In this document: piece by piece, positions 10,979-20,807 of the stretch | How positions within the stretch are numbered: the first letter of the stretch is position 1 | Layout of the letters: each line of letters opens with the position of its first letter | Assembly: GCF_000208925.1 (NCBI RefSeq) | Contig: NW_001914908.1 | Span: 25,075 to 78,895, forward strand | Length of the DNA: 53,821 nt | Source of the DNA: Entamoeba histolytica HM-1:IMSS | Lineage: Eukaryota; Evosea; Mastigamoebida; Endamoebidae | Direction of reading: 5' to 3' | The notes under the pieces: model-generated | What the model was told of the DNA's origin: nothing | Seen by the model: only the letters and a program-made list of their open reading frames with translations | Databases searched by the model: none | Made by a program: the position numbers and the translations under genes

Positions 10979-13192
10979 ATGGTTGAAGAGAAGCTTCAAT
11001 TCGATGATCAAATGTTTTTAATTTTCATAACAGGATTTATTGGAATAATTATATTAATTTGGGCATTATATTATCTGCGTAAACAAAGAACCATTCCTAC
11101 AACTTTTCCATGTCAATGTTCTAAATGTCAAGAGAAAAGAAAAAGAATGATAATAAAAAATCACAAAATTACCTCATCAACAATCTTTCAAGTTTGTTAT
11201 TCAGTATATTAAGACATAGGATTATAATAACTCACAATATTATAGTTTATCATTATTGGTATTTTATCATATGTTTTTATTCATAATATAATTAAAATTA
11301 ATTCATCAAATATTATTGCACCACAACCAACTTTTGATCCTTATATCATTTTAGGTATTTCATCTACATCAACTGATAAAGAAATTAGAAGTGCTTATCG
11401 TAAATTATCATTAAAATATCATCCAGACAAAAATAAAGAAGAAGGTGCTGAAGAAATGTTTATTCAAGTAACAAAAGCATATGAAACATTAACTGATCCA
11501 TCTAAACTAAAAGCATGGAAAGAAACAGGAAGAGAAGAAGATGATAAAATAGAAACAAAAGGAATAGGACTTCCAATCTTTCTTACTTTAGAGAAGAATA
11601 GAAAACTTATATTAGGGTTTTATATAATTATCATAGTAATTGTTTTTCCTGTAAGTGTATGGTTAATGGTTAAAAAATGCAATAAGAAAGATAATAATAA
11701 TTTAACAATTGAAACTAATGCTATATTTATGCAATTAATCAATTCTAATTTAAATTTCCCTTCAATGATTGAAGTTGTATCATTGGCAAATGAAGTAAGA
11801 GAAGTGGTTGTTATTCGTCCAAATGATAAAAACTTTTTACCAGTTATTCAAAAGAAAATAAAAGAAGAATTTATAAAGAAACCAACTTATAATGTTCCTG
11901 AAGCTGTTAAAGCACAAATATTAATTGGAGCACATTTGTCTAGATTACATGAAGAGCTTCCAAGTTATCTTAGAGATGATTTAGATTCTATACTTGAAGT
12001 TATTCCAACTGTACTTCATGGAATGGTATCTGTAATGATGGGAAAGAAAAATTTAAATGGAATTTGGCAATGTATTAGATTAAATGCTATGATTACTCAA
12101 GCATGTGGAGAGAATGATGATTTCTTACAGTTACCAGACTTTAATGAAGGTGGAAAAGTCTTTGGAAAGAATATGACATTTGAACGTATCACAAAGATGA
12201 CTCCAGAAGAGCGAATGAATTTAATTAATGAAAAGATTGATAGTATTGAAGTAGAAAAACAACATAAGGTTATTGAACCAAAAAAACAACGAAGTGAAGT
12301 TAAGAAAAGAAATATAGAAAGTATGAAAGAAAGAGTTAAAAGAGCATTAGATGAAAAAGCCATTAAAGAAGGAAAAAAACCAAAATTTAATACTAAAGAT
12401 ACTGATGAACATAAAACAAAAGAGATACAAGAAAATATTGAGAAACATGAAAATAGTATTGAAGAAAATATTAAGCCTAATGACAATCAATTAGTTAATG
12501 AAAGAAGAAAACAAATTATTAACTTCTTTAATTATTATCCTACTAATATCACATTTATTGTTAGAGCAATGAGCAATACTGGAACAAGAAAAGTAATTGC
12601 AGGAGTGCCTATTCTTGTTACTATTAATGGATATCGTTATCCTAGAAACGAAAATGGTGAAATTGTCCCACAATGGAAGAGTAAATTAGATGATATTCTT
12701 AATAGAGAAAAAGAAGAATTACCAGATGAACCAGATGATGCTGAAGAACTTCTCAAAAGTACTAAAGAAGATTTTGATAAAGAAGAAGATGAAATTGATC
12801 CAGAAATTCCAGATGTGGAAATTGTTCATGAACCACCAAAAGATGTTTATGTTCATAACCCATATTGTCCTAATACCAGATTAGAGCGTTGGTGGTTTAT
12901 TATTACTGATGTAAGAAATCAATTTGTTCTTAATGCTACACACGGATATATTCCTATTTCTGAATTGCCATTTATCACAAAAATTTATCTTCCTTCTCCT
13001 AAAGAAGAAGGGTCATATGTTGTATTATTACATATTATTTGTGACTCATATCTTCATTGCGAATGGGCATATCCAATTAAATTTACTGTAATTCCTCGTC
13101 CTGTTAGAAAGAACAATAACCCACAACAAACAAATCAAAATGAAGAAGAAGAAATGAGTGAAGAAGAAGAAGAAGAAGAAAGTGATGATTAA
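10979..13192 (+). CDS. SEC63: Sec63, ER translocon J-domain protein (two exons)
   Basis: Spliced from 10979-11191 and 11246-13192, giving 719 residues. Sec63 recruits the lumenal Hsp70 BiP to the Sec61 channel during protein import into the ER. It shows the family topology: a first membrane helix (about 11-32), a second right after the splice (about 72-87), a J domain starting at FDPYIILGIS with the catalytic HPD at 130-132, and a third membrane helix (LGFYIIIIVIVFPVSVWL). A long cytosolic Brl-type region follows, with a Lys/Glu-rich insertion, and the protein ends in a very acidic tail (EEEEMSEEEEEEESDD), as in other Sec63 proteins where that tail binds Sec62. Without the intron the J domain would lose its first half including HPD. 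A TM-J-TM order and three-helix topology make other DnaJ proteins unlikely. Confidence 0.92.
11192..11245 (+). other. Intron of Sec63 (54 bp)
   Basis: Starts GTTTGTTATT and ends ATTATAG, typical of Entamoeba introns. Removing it joins codon 71 to the second membrane helix in phase 0. The other AG nearby (11218-11219) would lead straight into a stop. Confidence 0.9.
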
Positions 13193-13522
13193 TTAATTAC
13201 AATATGTCATTTTCCAATTATTTTTCGATTATTTTTTTGTCTCAACTCATCAATATCATGACGTATGTCGTTAATAGTTTTAGTGAAAACAATTGATTTA
13301 GTTCATAAACTAAGGAAGTTGTTTTCAATTGGTATTGTTATGTTGTTGAATATAATGAAAATTCAGAAGATTTATATAAATTGTTATTATTTTGTGTTGG
13401 GTTTTTAGTAATAATCATCAATTATATTTTGTTTGATAAGAAAATAATGAAGAAAGAACAAAAATTCTGACTCTTTTTAAAAAAAAAATAGAATTACTAA
13501 AATTGTAAAATTCAAAATAACG
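13193..13522. other. Intergenic region with a two-stem inverted repeat
   Basis: 330 bp between Sec63 and the acetyltransferase. At 13285-13326 an outer 8-bp stem (GAAAACAA / TTGTTTTC) encloses an inner 6-bp stem (TTAGTT / AACTAA, loop CATA). The initiator of the downstream gene, AAAATTCA, is at 13507-13514, nine bases before its ATG. No gene was seen. Confidence 0.5.
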
Positions 13523-14131
13523 ATGGCAACACCTACATTTGATGAAAGAAGTTTAATGCTTAATGGAAAGTTATATGATAGTACAGTCCCAGAGTTAGCT
13601 CATGACAGAGAGTCTTGTTGTGAAAAAATTATTGATTTTAATTGTGAAAGAAATGCACAAAAGAGATTAGAAATGTTGAAGGATATTGTTGGAAGTCTTG
13701 GAGAAAATAGTTGTATACTTCCACCATTTCGTTGTGATTATGGTAAATACATTTCTGTTGGACATGATACATTTATTAATTATAATTTAACAGTACTAGA
13801 TGCTAATTACGTTAAAATTGGTAATCATGTCTTGATTGGTCCTAATGTCCAACTCATTTCAGCTACTCATCCAACTGATCCACTTATTAGAAATTCTCTT
13901 GTTGAATATGGATTACCTATTGTAATTAAAGATGGTGCTTGGATTGGTGCAGGTGCAACTATTCTTCCAGGAATTACAATTGGAGAAAATTCAGTTGTAG
14001 GTGCTGCTTCTGTAGTTACTCATGATGTTCCAGATAATACAGTTGTTGCTGGCAATCCTGCAAGAATTATCAGAAAAGTTTCAGAACATCCAGGATGGAC
14101 AAGAGAACAACGAGACGTTCCACTAAACTAA
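13523..14131 (+). CDS. Sugar O-acetyltransferase, NodL/LacA/maltose acetyltransferase family
   Basis: 202 residues, ATG start with an initiator-like AAAATTCA just upstream. The enzyme should move acetyl from acetyl-CoA to a sugar hydroxyl (maltose, glucose or galactoside type). The N-terminal helical cap ([17 protein letters not shown]) is the Mac domain found in maltose/galactoside acetyltransferases. It is followed by left-handed beta-helix hexapeptide repeats, the catalytic His in SATHPTDP (His116), and the usual end [13 protein letters not shown]. Length matches bacterial members (about 185-205). There is no signal peptide, so it is cytosolic. The family is overwhelmingly prokaryotic, and lateral transfer into Entamoeba is the natural explanation. 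The real substrate is not known from sequence. Confidence 0.9.
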   Translation: MATPTFDERSLMLNGKLYDSTVPELAHDRESCCEKIIDFNCERNAQKRLEMLKDIVGSLGENSCILPPFRCDYGKYISVGHDTFINYNLTVLDANYVKIGNHVLIGPNVQLISATHPTDPLIRNSLVEYGLPIVIKDGAWIGAGATILPGITIGENSVVGAASVVTHDVPDNTVVAGNPARIIRKVSEHPGWTREQRDVPLN

Positions 14132-14299
14132 TTAAGAATAACAAATTTAATGTTCAACTAACATTTTTCTTTTTTATTTGATAAGTAAAATATAAATTAA
14201 TAATTTATAATAAAAAGAATAATCAAATTAATTATTATTGATTAGTAAAGACAATACATTTATTCAAATAAATAAGTAGTCAAACACCAATGCAATTAC

Positions 14300-15494
14300 T
14301 TAACTAAGTTCTGGATGACGTTCAATATAATCTTTTACATACCCAAATTTCATTACTTCTTCATCTTTTTTTAATTGAAGTTTTTTTCCTAATAGTTCTG
14401 GTTTACTTTTTCTAAGGGAATCAGCTTGGTTTAACATTTTATCAACTTGTTCTCTTTGGTCATCCGTAAAGAAGTCCATATTAAGAATAGCCTGAGACAA
14501 GACTTCAACTAGTGCTTCTATTTAATATTAGTAACAGGATATAATTTTGTAAAATCAGTAAAGATAACAAACTAAATTGAGATTTAATAACACAACACTC
14601 AAACGCTTTTTTGAGTAAGAAAAATGGAGTAGCAAATTTTCTTCCATTATCATCGTCAAGACCATTTAATTCTTTAATCATTGAAATATAATTTGTTTTT
14701 GAATGTTTTGATGCACTAAAAATAATCTTAAGATCTCCAAGAGCTTTAATAAAACTACCTACATCTTTAGGATCACAAATTTGAATTAAAATTTGAGTTG
14801 TATTTAATCCAGATTCATTTAAATAACTTCTAAGTTCTTGTTGGTTTGTAATATTATTTACTTGTGGTTGAGGAGTAATATCTTCAATTTTAGCAATAAG
14901 ATCATTTAATTTGTTTACTTCTTCTCTATTAAAGATTTCAAATCTTGATATATCCTTTGATAATGAAAAAAAACATTGAAGGTCTCTGCATTCAATTCGA
15001 TTGTTACAAAGACTATCTGAAACAACCCTTTTGAATAATTGATATAACGTTTCGTTTAATGTTTGAGTTAATTTTCGATAATCAACTTTCTGGATATTAG
15101 GCATATTTTCTTTAATTTGTGTAACACATTTTTGAAGTTCCCAGACAACTTCACCAAAAGGTTCAGGATATTTATTGTCTTCAATCACATTTTCTAGTCT
15201 ATTAGTTATTTCATCTGCAATGGTATTCATCTGAAGAGGTATATCATCTTCTTTAATTTCATATCTCTCTTCTTTTAAAATGTTTCTTTGAGGTTCCATT
15301 GAATACTCTGAATTATTATAAGGTTCATTTTTTATCGAAATTCCACTTAATAAAATACTTTGAGGTAATTGAAATCTTGCTGTATTTCTTTGTTCAGGAA
15401 AGTTATCTTCCCTCAAAAAATCTGGAAGATCAGAATCATCATTATCTATGTTTTGATTAAATTCTGGAGATTCACATGGGTTATATCTTTTCAT
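14300..15494 (-). CDS. Hypothetical protein, two exons
   Basis: Spliced from exon 1 (15494-14573) and exon 2 (14508-14300), giving 376 residues. The unspliced frame would run into a Leu/Ile-rich intronic tail and stop; splicing restores a charged C-terminus rich in Asp, Lys and Glu. I do not recognise the family. The N-terminal 100 residues are Asn/Asp/Pro-rich and probably disordered. Residues about 105-330 look alpha-helical, with RLENVIED, VDYRKLTQTLNETLYQLF and a possible helical repeat fold. The C-terminal part (DDQREQVDKMLNQADSLRK) is helical and polar. No catalytic motif, signal peptide or membrane helix was seen. It converges on the acetyltransferase gene with 168 bp between stop codons. 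Confidence 0.75.
14509..14572 (-). other. Intron in the 14.3-15.5 kb gene (64 bp)
   Basis: On the minus strand it starts GTTTGTTATC and ends GCACTAG. It sits in phase 1 and joins two open frames in register. An earlier AG (AAATAG) gives an immediate stop, so the CTAG acceptor is preferred. Confidence 0.8.
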
Positions 15495-15705
15495 TTTTAT
15501 TTTTTGAATCTTCCTCGTTATTTATTCCAGTTTTTTTTCTGTTTTTATTTTTTTTTTTTTTTTTATTTCACAATTCAAAAAGTAAAAATGAAAAACTATA
15601 TACAAATCATAAGAAGAAAAAACAATTTAAAAGGTGAAAAAGAATAAAAAATTTAAGAGATAATTTAAAAAAAAAATAATCCAAAAAGGTAAAAAATAGT
15701 TGAGA

Positions 15706-15715
15706 GATGAACTAA
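15706..15715 (+). promoter_or_regulatory. GAAC-type promoter box
   Basis: AGATGAACTA, 21-30 bases upstream of the TLDc gene ATG, resembles the Entamoeba GAAC element. No good TATA-like box was seen next to it. Confidence 0.35.
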
Positions 15716-15735
15716 AAAAGGACTAGTTAAAATAG

Positions 15736-16815
15736 ATGGAGGAAAGTATTCATAACATTGAGCTCAAACAATTTGTTTTTGAAAAGTATATGGACAATAG
15801 GGCTGTTGCAGATAAATATTTAATTGACTCAATAACAACAATTAATCAAAAAGATAATGAGACACAAACAGAGGTTAATTCTTTAAAACAACGTATTTCA
15901 CAGTTAGAGATTGTGGTAATTCAATTAGAAGAAGAGAACAAAACATTGAAAGAAACAATGGAAAAACAAATAAAAGAAAAAAGTGATGAGCTTGAAAAAA
16001 TGAATCAACGATATTCTCTTTTAGATTCTATATTAAAAGATGTTGTTAGGAGTCTTGAAGAAATGAAAAACCAAAACAAAAATACTTTAATACCAACTGA
16101 TGAAAAAAAAGAAGAAAATGAAATTCCTGAAAAAATACAAAAAGAAAATGAAGAATGTAAGACGAATGCTAATAACGAGATTGTATTTAAAAAAGATGAG
16201 TCAAATGAAAATGAAGTTTCAAAAAAGACATCACCTATCACTGAAGTTGTTGAAACTCAAACTAAAGATGAAGAAAAACAAGAAATAGAAGTAGATGAAT
16301 TAGAAGAGGAATTATTACTTGACAAAGAATTAAAGTCTCAAATAGAACAGATTAGTACAAAGAAAGTTATTGATGTTATTTATAAAGGAACTGAAGATGG
16401 ATTTAGTGCTGAAGAGTTTAATAGATGTGTTGGAAGTTACAAGAATATATTATTTGTTATAAAAACAACAAAAAATGAAGTATTTGGAGGTTACTGTAGT
16501 GATGTTCCTGTTGTCGATGATATAGCACGAGGAGTTTTTGGAGATAAAGACCATTTTGTATTTACTATAAAGAACAATATCCCTATTAAGTTTGTTAAAA
16601 GAGAAATAAATTCTTATAGTACTTGGTTATTCCCTGATGATTCAGAGAATATTCTTTGTTTTGCTGGTGCTTTTTTGATTAGTGGAAATTGTGGAGAGAA
16701 TGAAGAAAGTAGATTGTCTGGTAATTTCAAGAGAGAGTATGAAGACAATGGTCAAACAATTATTGACCATCCAAATTTCAGAGTTAGTGAATTCTTTGCT
16801 ATTCAATTGGAATAA
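15736..16815 (+). CDS. Coiled-coil protein with C-terminal TLDc-like domain
   Basis: 359 residues, ATG start. Residues about 40-115 form a heptad-rich coiled coil (SLKQRISQLEIVVIQLEEEN). A long acidic Glu/Lys linker follows (about 120-200). The C-terminal 155 residues look like a TLDc domain: VIYKGTEDGFSAEEFNR, then NILFVIKTTKNEVFGGY, then DHFVFTIKN and a Gly-rich stretch. TLDc proteins in other eukaryotes act in oxidative-stress resistance and in V-ATPase regulation; which applies here is unknown. A second protein with a similar C-terminal domain is encoded at 22.9-25.4 kb. It converges with the next gene, 72 bp between stop codons. The coiled coil suggests oligomerisation. Confidence 0.75.
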   Translation: MEESIHNIELKQFVFEKYMDNRAVADKYLIDSITTINQKDNETQTEVNSLKQRISQLEIVVIQLEEENKTLKETMEKQIKEKSDELEKMNQRYSLLDSILKDVVRSLEEMKNQNKNTLIPTDEKKEENEIPEKIQKENEECKTNANNEIVFKKDESNENEVSKKTSPITEVVETQTKDEEKQEIEVDELEEELLLDKELKSQIEQISTKKVIDVIYKGTEDGFSAEEFNRCVGSYKNILFVIKTTKNEVFGGYCSDVPVVDDIARGVFGDKDHFVFTIKNNIPIKFVKREINSYSTWLFPDDSENILCFAGAFLISGNCGENEESRLSGNFKREYEDNGQTIIDHPNFRVSEFFAIQLE

Positions 16816-16887
16816 AGTAATTATGCTATTTATTTACAATAAAAAAAAATAAACCATTTTACATCTAACCAAATTGAATTGATTTTT

Positions 16888-17778
16888 TTATTGTCCACTT
16901 TCGAATCCACGATTTAACATAGATGTTGATTGACTTAGTTGGATAGGTTGTGATGGAAAAGTTGGAACAACCACTTCATCATCTAATAATGTTCCTTCTC
17001 TACTATGAATCACCTTTTCTTCTGTTAAACTTGAAACTGGTTTTTGTTTTTCATTAAAAATAATTTGAGGTTGTAATTTTTGTTCATTTAATTTTTTGTG
17101 TTGAGGATGTTTTACTTTTGCAGATGGTAAAGACTGACGGTCAATAATTTCAAATTCACTAGAATCTTCTTCTGAATCTCTATATTCTATTTGTTCTTTG
17201 ATACGATGTAATTCTTCACTTAACCTTTTTTGTGGTGATTCTGTTTTGTGAATATTTGGAGTTGTTTGTTTTAATAAATCTTTCTGATTTATACGATGGT
17301 GAGTGGTTTTCCTTTCTTGTTCTTTAAAAATTCCATTCCAAATATGTTGTATTTTTTCTTTATTATCATTTACAAGTAATTTTTTTGGTTTAGTTGAGGC
17401 TTTTGATGATGTCTCAACTTCTTTTTGAGTTTTTATTTGTTTTCTTTGAGCCAAAGACCCTTTCACTTCTTTTTTGTGGTGCTGTTTCTGTTGTTTTTGT
17501 TCTTCTTTTGTATTTTTTATTTCTTTCATCATTTTAACCCATTTCTTTATTTCTTCAGGAACTTGAGGCACTTTAAACCCAGCAAGTGAACCAATATCTT
17601 CTAAGTACCTTTGTTTTTCTTTTTCAAGAGACTGTAATAAAGGAACAAGTAAATCAAGGTTTTTAGTAATTTCAACATTCAGTGTTTGAACGTTGTTTAA
17701 ATGCATTTGTTTTACTACTTCCTTAAAAGAATTATTCATTTTTATTAAATGTAAGTTCTCTTCATTTTCTCTTCTCAT
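16888..17778 (-). CDS. Hypothetical basic protein
   Basis: The longest frame begins at 17844, inside the end of the upstream gene, with a hydrophobic stretch that is probably not translated. The next ATG, at 17778, gives 296 residues and leaves a 40-bp gap after the upstream stop codon, so that start is preferred. The family is not recognised. Residues 1-90 are helical (SLEKEKQRYLEDIGSLAGF), and 90-200 are very rich in Lys, Gln and His (KEEQKQQKQHHKKEVKGS). The C-terminal third is Ser/Pro/Glu-rich, with an acidic patch RDSEEDSSEFEIID. It is probably a mostly disordered, positively charged protein. If the start at 17844 were used, an N-terminal membrane anchor would be added. Confidence 0.65.
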   Translation of the reverse strand: MRRENEENLHLIKMNNSFKEVVKQMHLNNVQTLNVEITKNLDLLVPLLQSLEKEKQRYLEDIGSLAGFKVPQVPEEIKKWVKMMKEIKNTKEEQKQQKQHHKKEVKGSLAQRKQIKTQKEVETSSKASTKPKKLLVNDNKEKIQHIWNGIFKEQERKTTHHRINQKDLLKQTTPNIHKTESPQKRLSEELHRIKEQIEYRDSEEDSSEFEIIDRQSLPSAKVKHPQHKKLNEQKLQPQIIFNEKQKPVSSLTEEKVIHSREGTLLDDEVVVPTFPSQPIQLSQSTSMLNRGFESGQ

Positions 17779-17818
17779 AAATAATAAAACAAAAAGGTTT
17801 ACTAAAAAAAATAAAGTG

Positions 17819-19432
17819 TTATTCAACCATTGTTTGTTCAGCATTTTCGTTTGGATAATTATCTTGAGTTGTTTCTTGCTGAGGTTCCCATCCTAGTTCT
17901 TCTTTAATTTTATTTGTTTCTAAATCTTTTAACTCTTTACGTTCTTTCTCAACATTCTTAACTAATTCTGCTACATTTATTTCTACACCAAATAAATTAT
18001 TATTTAATTCTATACTTGTTTCTTCATTTTCTAAATCTTTTGAGAGTTGAACAATATGTTGAAGTGCTTTTTGAATTGCATTTGATGAAACAATAGGGAT
18101 TTTTACAACCATCTCCATTTGGCTTTCATTTACTCCACTTACTTGTACAAAACATCTTTTTTCTTTTCTGCAGTACGCTGTTTGAAGTAATGAACTACAC
18201 AATTCCTTTTTGACAGTAGAATAAGGAAATACTTCTACATCAGGAACTAATGAATATTCTGTTTCAATTAACGCTTGATTAATTTTTTCTCCTACTTCTC
18301 TCAAGAAACTACGACTTGATTTATACTCGTCTTCTGTATAATCCCAACTGCCTTTTCTAAATAATTCAACTTTTTCTTTAATAACTTCTAATAATGCTTC
18401 ATCATCTAATAATGAAAGACCAATATTTTTACGTTCAACATGAACACTTTGATCACTTGGTTTTGTTGTATTAGAAGTATTGACATATTTATGTGGATTT
18501 AAATCTACCTTATTACCATTTACATAACTGTCTATTCCAAATTGGCTTGAAGGAAGTAATTCTGCAATTTTGTCAATGAAATGTTCGTCCTCTACAACAG
18601 GATTTCCTTCTAAATGAATATCTGTCAATGAGAAAAGTTTACTGAACGCACGTTTCATATTTTGAAAAGATTCAATCAAATTATTTCTTACACTTAATCT
18701 TTGAAGATTAAAAAATGGACGACATCCATCCAATGAGGTTAATAAATTATTATCAATAACTAATTGTGAGATTGAACCAACAAATTGAATATCAATGAAT
18801 TCTATTACATTTGTACTCACATCAATCAAATCCATTGGTCTTTCTCTAATATTTTCTAATACCGCAATTTGGTTTTTTGATAAATCAAGTATTTTGAGGT
18901 GTGGAACTGTTAATGCACTAAAAACATCTTCTGGGATTTTTGTAATTTCACAATTTGATAATTTTAGAACTTCTAAATTCTCCCATACTTCTTCTCGTTT
19001 TTTGAGTATATTGAAAAAATTATCTGATTGGGACTTAGTCATATTCCAAACTTTAAGTTCTTTTAAACGACATTGAAGAGTATTTGGAAGATGCCAAGGT
19101 TGTTTTGTTGTTATTTCAAGTGAAGAGACATTTGTCTTTTCAAGAAATGATAATTCTAAAATAGTACCTTCTATTTCTTTTGGTTTATCATCATCATCCC
19201 CAATTGATAATTTAGATATTTGAGATAACATCATAGAAAGAGTTGGGTCTATAGTTTGTGGGGCACAAATTGTATTGAGAAATACTACTTGTGTACAGTT
19301 AATACAAACATATCCATTTTCATTTTTATTTTCTACTGTCTTATAAAATAAATCAAGTTGTAGTTTTAGTGTTTCCAATAATGAACTACTTGAATTTTTG
19401 GGTTTTAACAACTCACCTAGTTTTGAAATCAT
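17819..19432 (-). CDS. Leucine-rich-repeat protein
   Basis: The open frame extends to a TTG at 19471, but the first ATG is at 19432, giving 537 residues, and the core promoter sits just upstream. Residues about 135-290 hold degenerate leucine-rich repeats of the type LEVLKLSNCEITKIPEDVF, LKILDLSKNQIAVL and LQRLSVRNNLIESF, ending in a cap-like IHLEGNPVVEDEHF. The layout, an LRR run followed by a long charged region, resembles adaptor proteins such as nischarin or STK11IP, but the similarity is only general. The C-terminal region (400-537) is helical. There is no signal peptide or membrane helix, so it is likely cytosolic. It lies only 40 bp upstream of the next gene on the same strand. Confidence 0.8.
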   Translation of the reverse strand: MISKLGELLKPKNSSSSLLETLKLQLDLFYKTVENKNENGYVCINCTQVVFLNTICAPQTIDPTLSMMLSQISKLSIGDDDDKPKEIEGTILELSFLEKTNVSSLEITTKQPWHLPNTLQCRLKELKVWNMTKSQSDNFFNILKKREEVWENLEVLKLSNCEITKIPEDVFSALTVPHLKILDLSKNQIAVLENIRERPMDLIDVSTNVIEFIDIQFVGSISQLVIDNNLLTSLDGCRPFFNLQRLSVRNNLIESFQNMKRAFSKLFSLTDIHLEGNPVVEDEHFIDKIAELLPSSQFGIDSYVNGNKVDLNPHKYVNTSNTTKPSDQSVHVERKNIGLSLLDDEALLEVIKEKVELFRKGSWDYTEDEYKSSRSFLREVGEKINQALIETEYSLVPDVEVFPYSTVKKELCSSLLQTAYCRKEKRCFVQVSGVNESQMEMVVKIPIVSSNAIQKALQHIVQLSKDLENEETSIELNNNLFGVEINVAELVKNVEKERKELKDLETNKIKEELGWEPQQETTQDNYPNENAEQTMVE

Positions 19433-19458
19433 TGTTTGCTTATCTTTCTTTTTAAGAT

Positions 19459-19485
19459 GAAGAATTTTCAAGTTCTTTTTAATAC
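19459..19485 (-). promoter_or_regulatory. Core promoter of the LRR gene: TATA-like, GAAC and initiator together
   Basis: Read on the minus strand, GTATTAAAA is followed by AGAACTTG and then AAAATTC, in the order known for Entamoeba core promoters and about 30-50 bases from the ATG at 19432. This supports the shorter gene start: the TTG at 19471 would lie inside the promoter. Confidence 0.65.
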
Positions 19486-19664
19486 TCTTATTTATTTTAA
19501 CAACAAATAATTTTTATGTCTAGTAACTCAAAAATGAAATAAAGTCATAAGAAAAGACAAACACAAAAAAGAATGAAATGAAAAGACAATGATATTAAAG
19601 TACCAAAAACGTATTGAAAAAGAAATTATAGTCTTCAAAAAGTGAAGCAGGTATATTAAACTGA

Positions 19665-20807
19665 ATGGGGTTATATACTAAATATGAGGTTTGTATTCGA
19701 AGAATACACTTTAAAACGGTATGTAAAAATGAGTGTTGTGTTAAATGGAGAAAAGGAATTTGCCCATGGAATAAAGGAAAACAAACAATAAAAGGGTTTT
19801 GTTTTGGTTCTTCATTTGAAACTTCAGCATTATTGATTCAAATTATTTCAAGAAGTCATATGAAAATAATCATCCGTATCATTAACGAGAGTTACAAAGG
19901 AAAGATCATTATAACTAATAAAAATGGAAATTGGGTATGGAATGTTTCTGGTGATATTGTTAATGTTGAAGGAAATGTTACCAAAACATATTGGAATCAA
20001 CTCAAAGGAATTAAATCAGAACAAATTACAAAAGAGAGCAAAGAAGACTTGCCTCTTAAGACAAAAAAAATTGACCCTGACCAATTATTATTAAAAGAAA
20101 TGCTTGTCAGAGATACTTATCAAATTAGAAATGAAGATATTACTCCTAAGACTAAAGAAATGTTTATTTCACAAAAGTATCAATTGGAAACTGCTGTCAA
20201 GGAAAAACGATTTGATGAAGTGATAAAAATTTTAAAAGAAGATAGTGTTTATAAAATGAATTTAGAGCTTTGTCGTCAACTAATTAAAAAAGTAAATTGT
20301 CAAGGGAATGAGGTATTTTGGCTTGGATGTTTAATTCAATTTAGAAAAGAATTAGTAAGGAATGACACATTAAACTTAAAGGAAGTAATTGTCATTGGTA
20401 AGATTGTTGGAGAAATTGAAGGAGTATTATCTATGATAGAAAATTCTATTGCTAACTGTTGTAAGATAACTGCTAATGTATTAGCTGACAGGTTAGTGAC
20501 TTATATTGTTGAAGAAACAAAATACTTTAAAATCAATGGAATTATACAAGAAAAGATTGTTGGAGAAATTAAGAATTTATTGCTTCAAGTAAAACAAGAA
20601 ATGAGTATGACTAAAAATGAAAATGACTACCCGTTTGTGATGCAAATGTTTAATAATAAGGTTACAAAAAGAATAGTAATGTTTGATTCTTGGGAAATAC
20701 TTGTTCTCAAATATTCATTAGATGAAATTAGTCAATGGTGTTCTTCAAATAATATTGAGTTTACTATTTATCAAGAAGCACTACACTCTAAGTTAACTCA
20801 GTCATAA
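19665..20807 (+). CDS. Hypothetical protein, N-terminus uncertain
   Basis: The open frame from ATG 19665 encodes 380 residues. The first 45 residues are odd (many Cys and Trp) and probably not real. Another frame from ATG 19684 gives 35 residues of more typical composition (MRFVFEEYTLKR...) and then stops. A canonical GTTTGT donor at 19689 could splice to a GAG near 19752 and lead into the main frame, or a one-base frameshift may separate the two frames. A conservative start is the internal ATG at 19860 (315 residues). The main body (20040-20800) is alpha-helical with no motif I can name. One short stretch, KGFCFGSSFETSALL, faintly recalls the end of an EVH1/WH1 domain, too weak to assign. 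No membrane segment was seen. Confidence 0.55.
   Translation: MGLYTKYEVCIRRIHFKTVCKNECCVKWRKGICPWNKGKQTIKGFCFGSSFETSALLIQIISRSHMKIIIRIINESYKGKIIITNKNGNWVWNVSGDIVNVEGNVTKTYWNQLKGIKSEQITKESKEDLPLKTKKIDPDQLLLKEMLVRDTYQIRNEDITPKTKEMFISQKYQLETAVKEKRFDEVIKILKEDSVYKMNLELCRQLIKKVNCQGNEVFWLGCLIQFRKELVRNDTLNLKEVIVIGKIVGEIEGVLSMIENSIANCCKITANVLADRLVTYIVEETKYFKINGIIQEKIVGEIKNLLLQVKQEMSMTKNENDYPFVMQMFNNKVTKRIVMFDSWEILVLKYSLDEISQWCSSNNIEFTIYQEALHSKLTQS

Noticed and set aside
12097..12486. 129-residue frame antisense to Sec63
   Set aside because: Shadow of the Lys/Glu-rich coding region; Ser/Phe/Leu-rich translation is the usual artefact.
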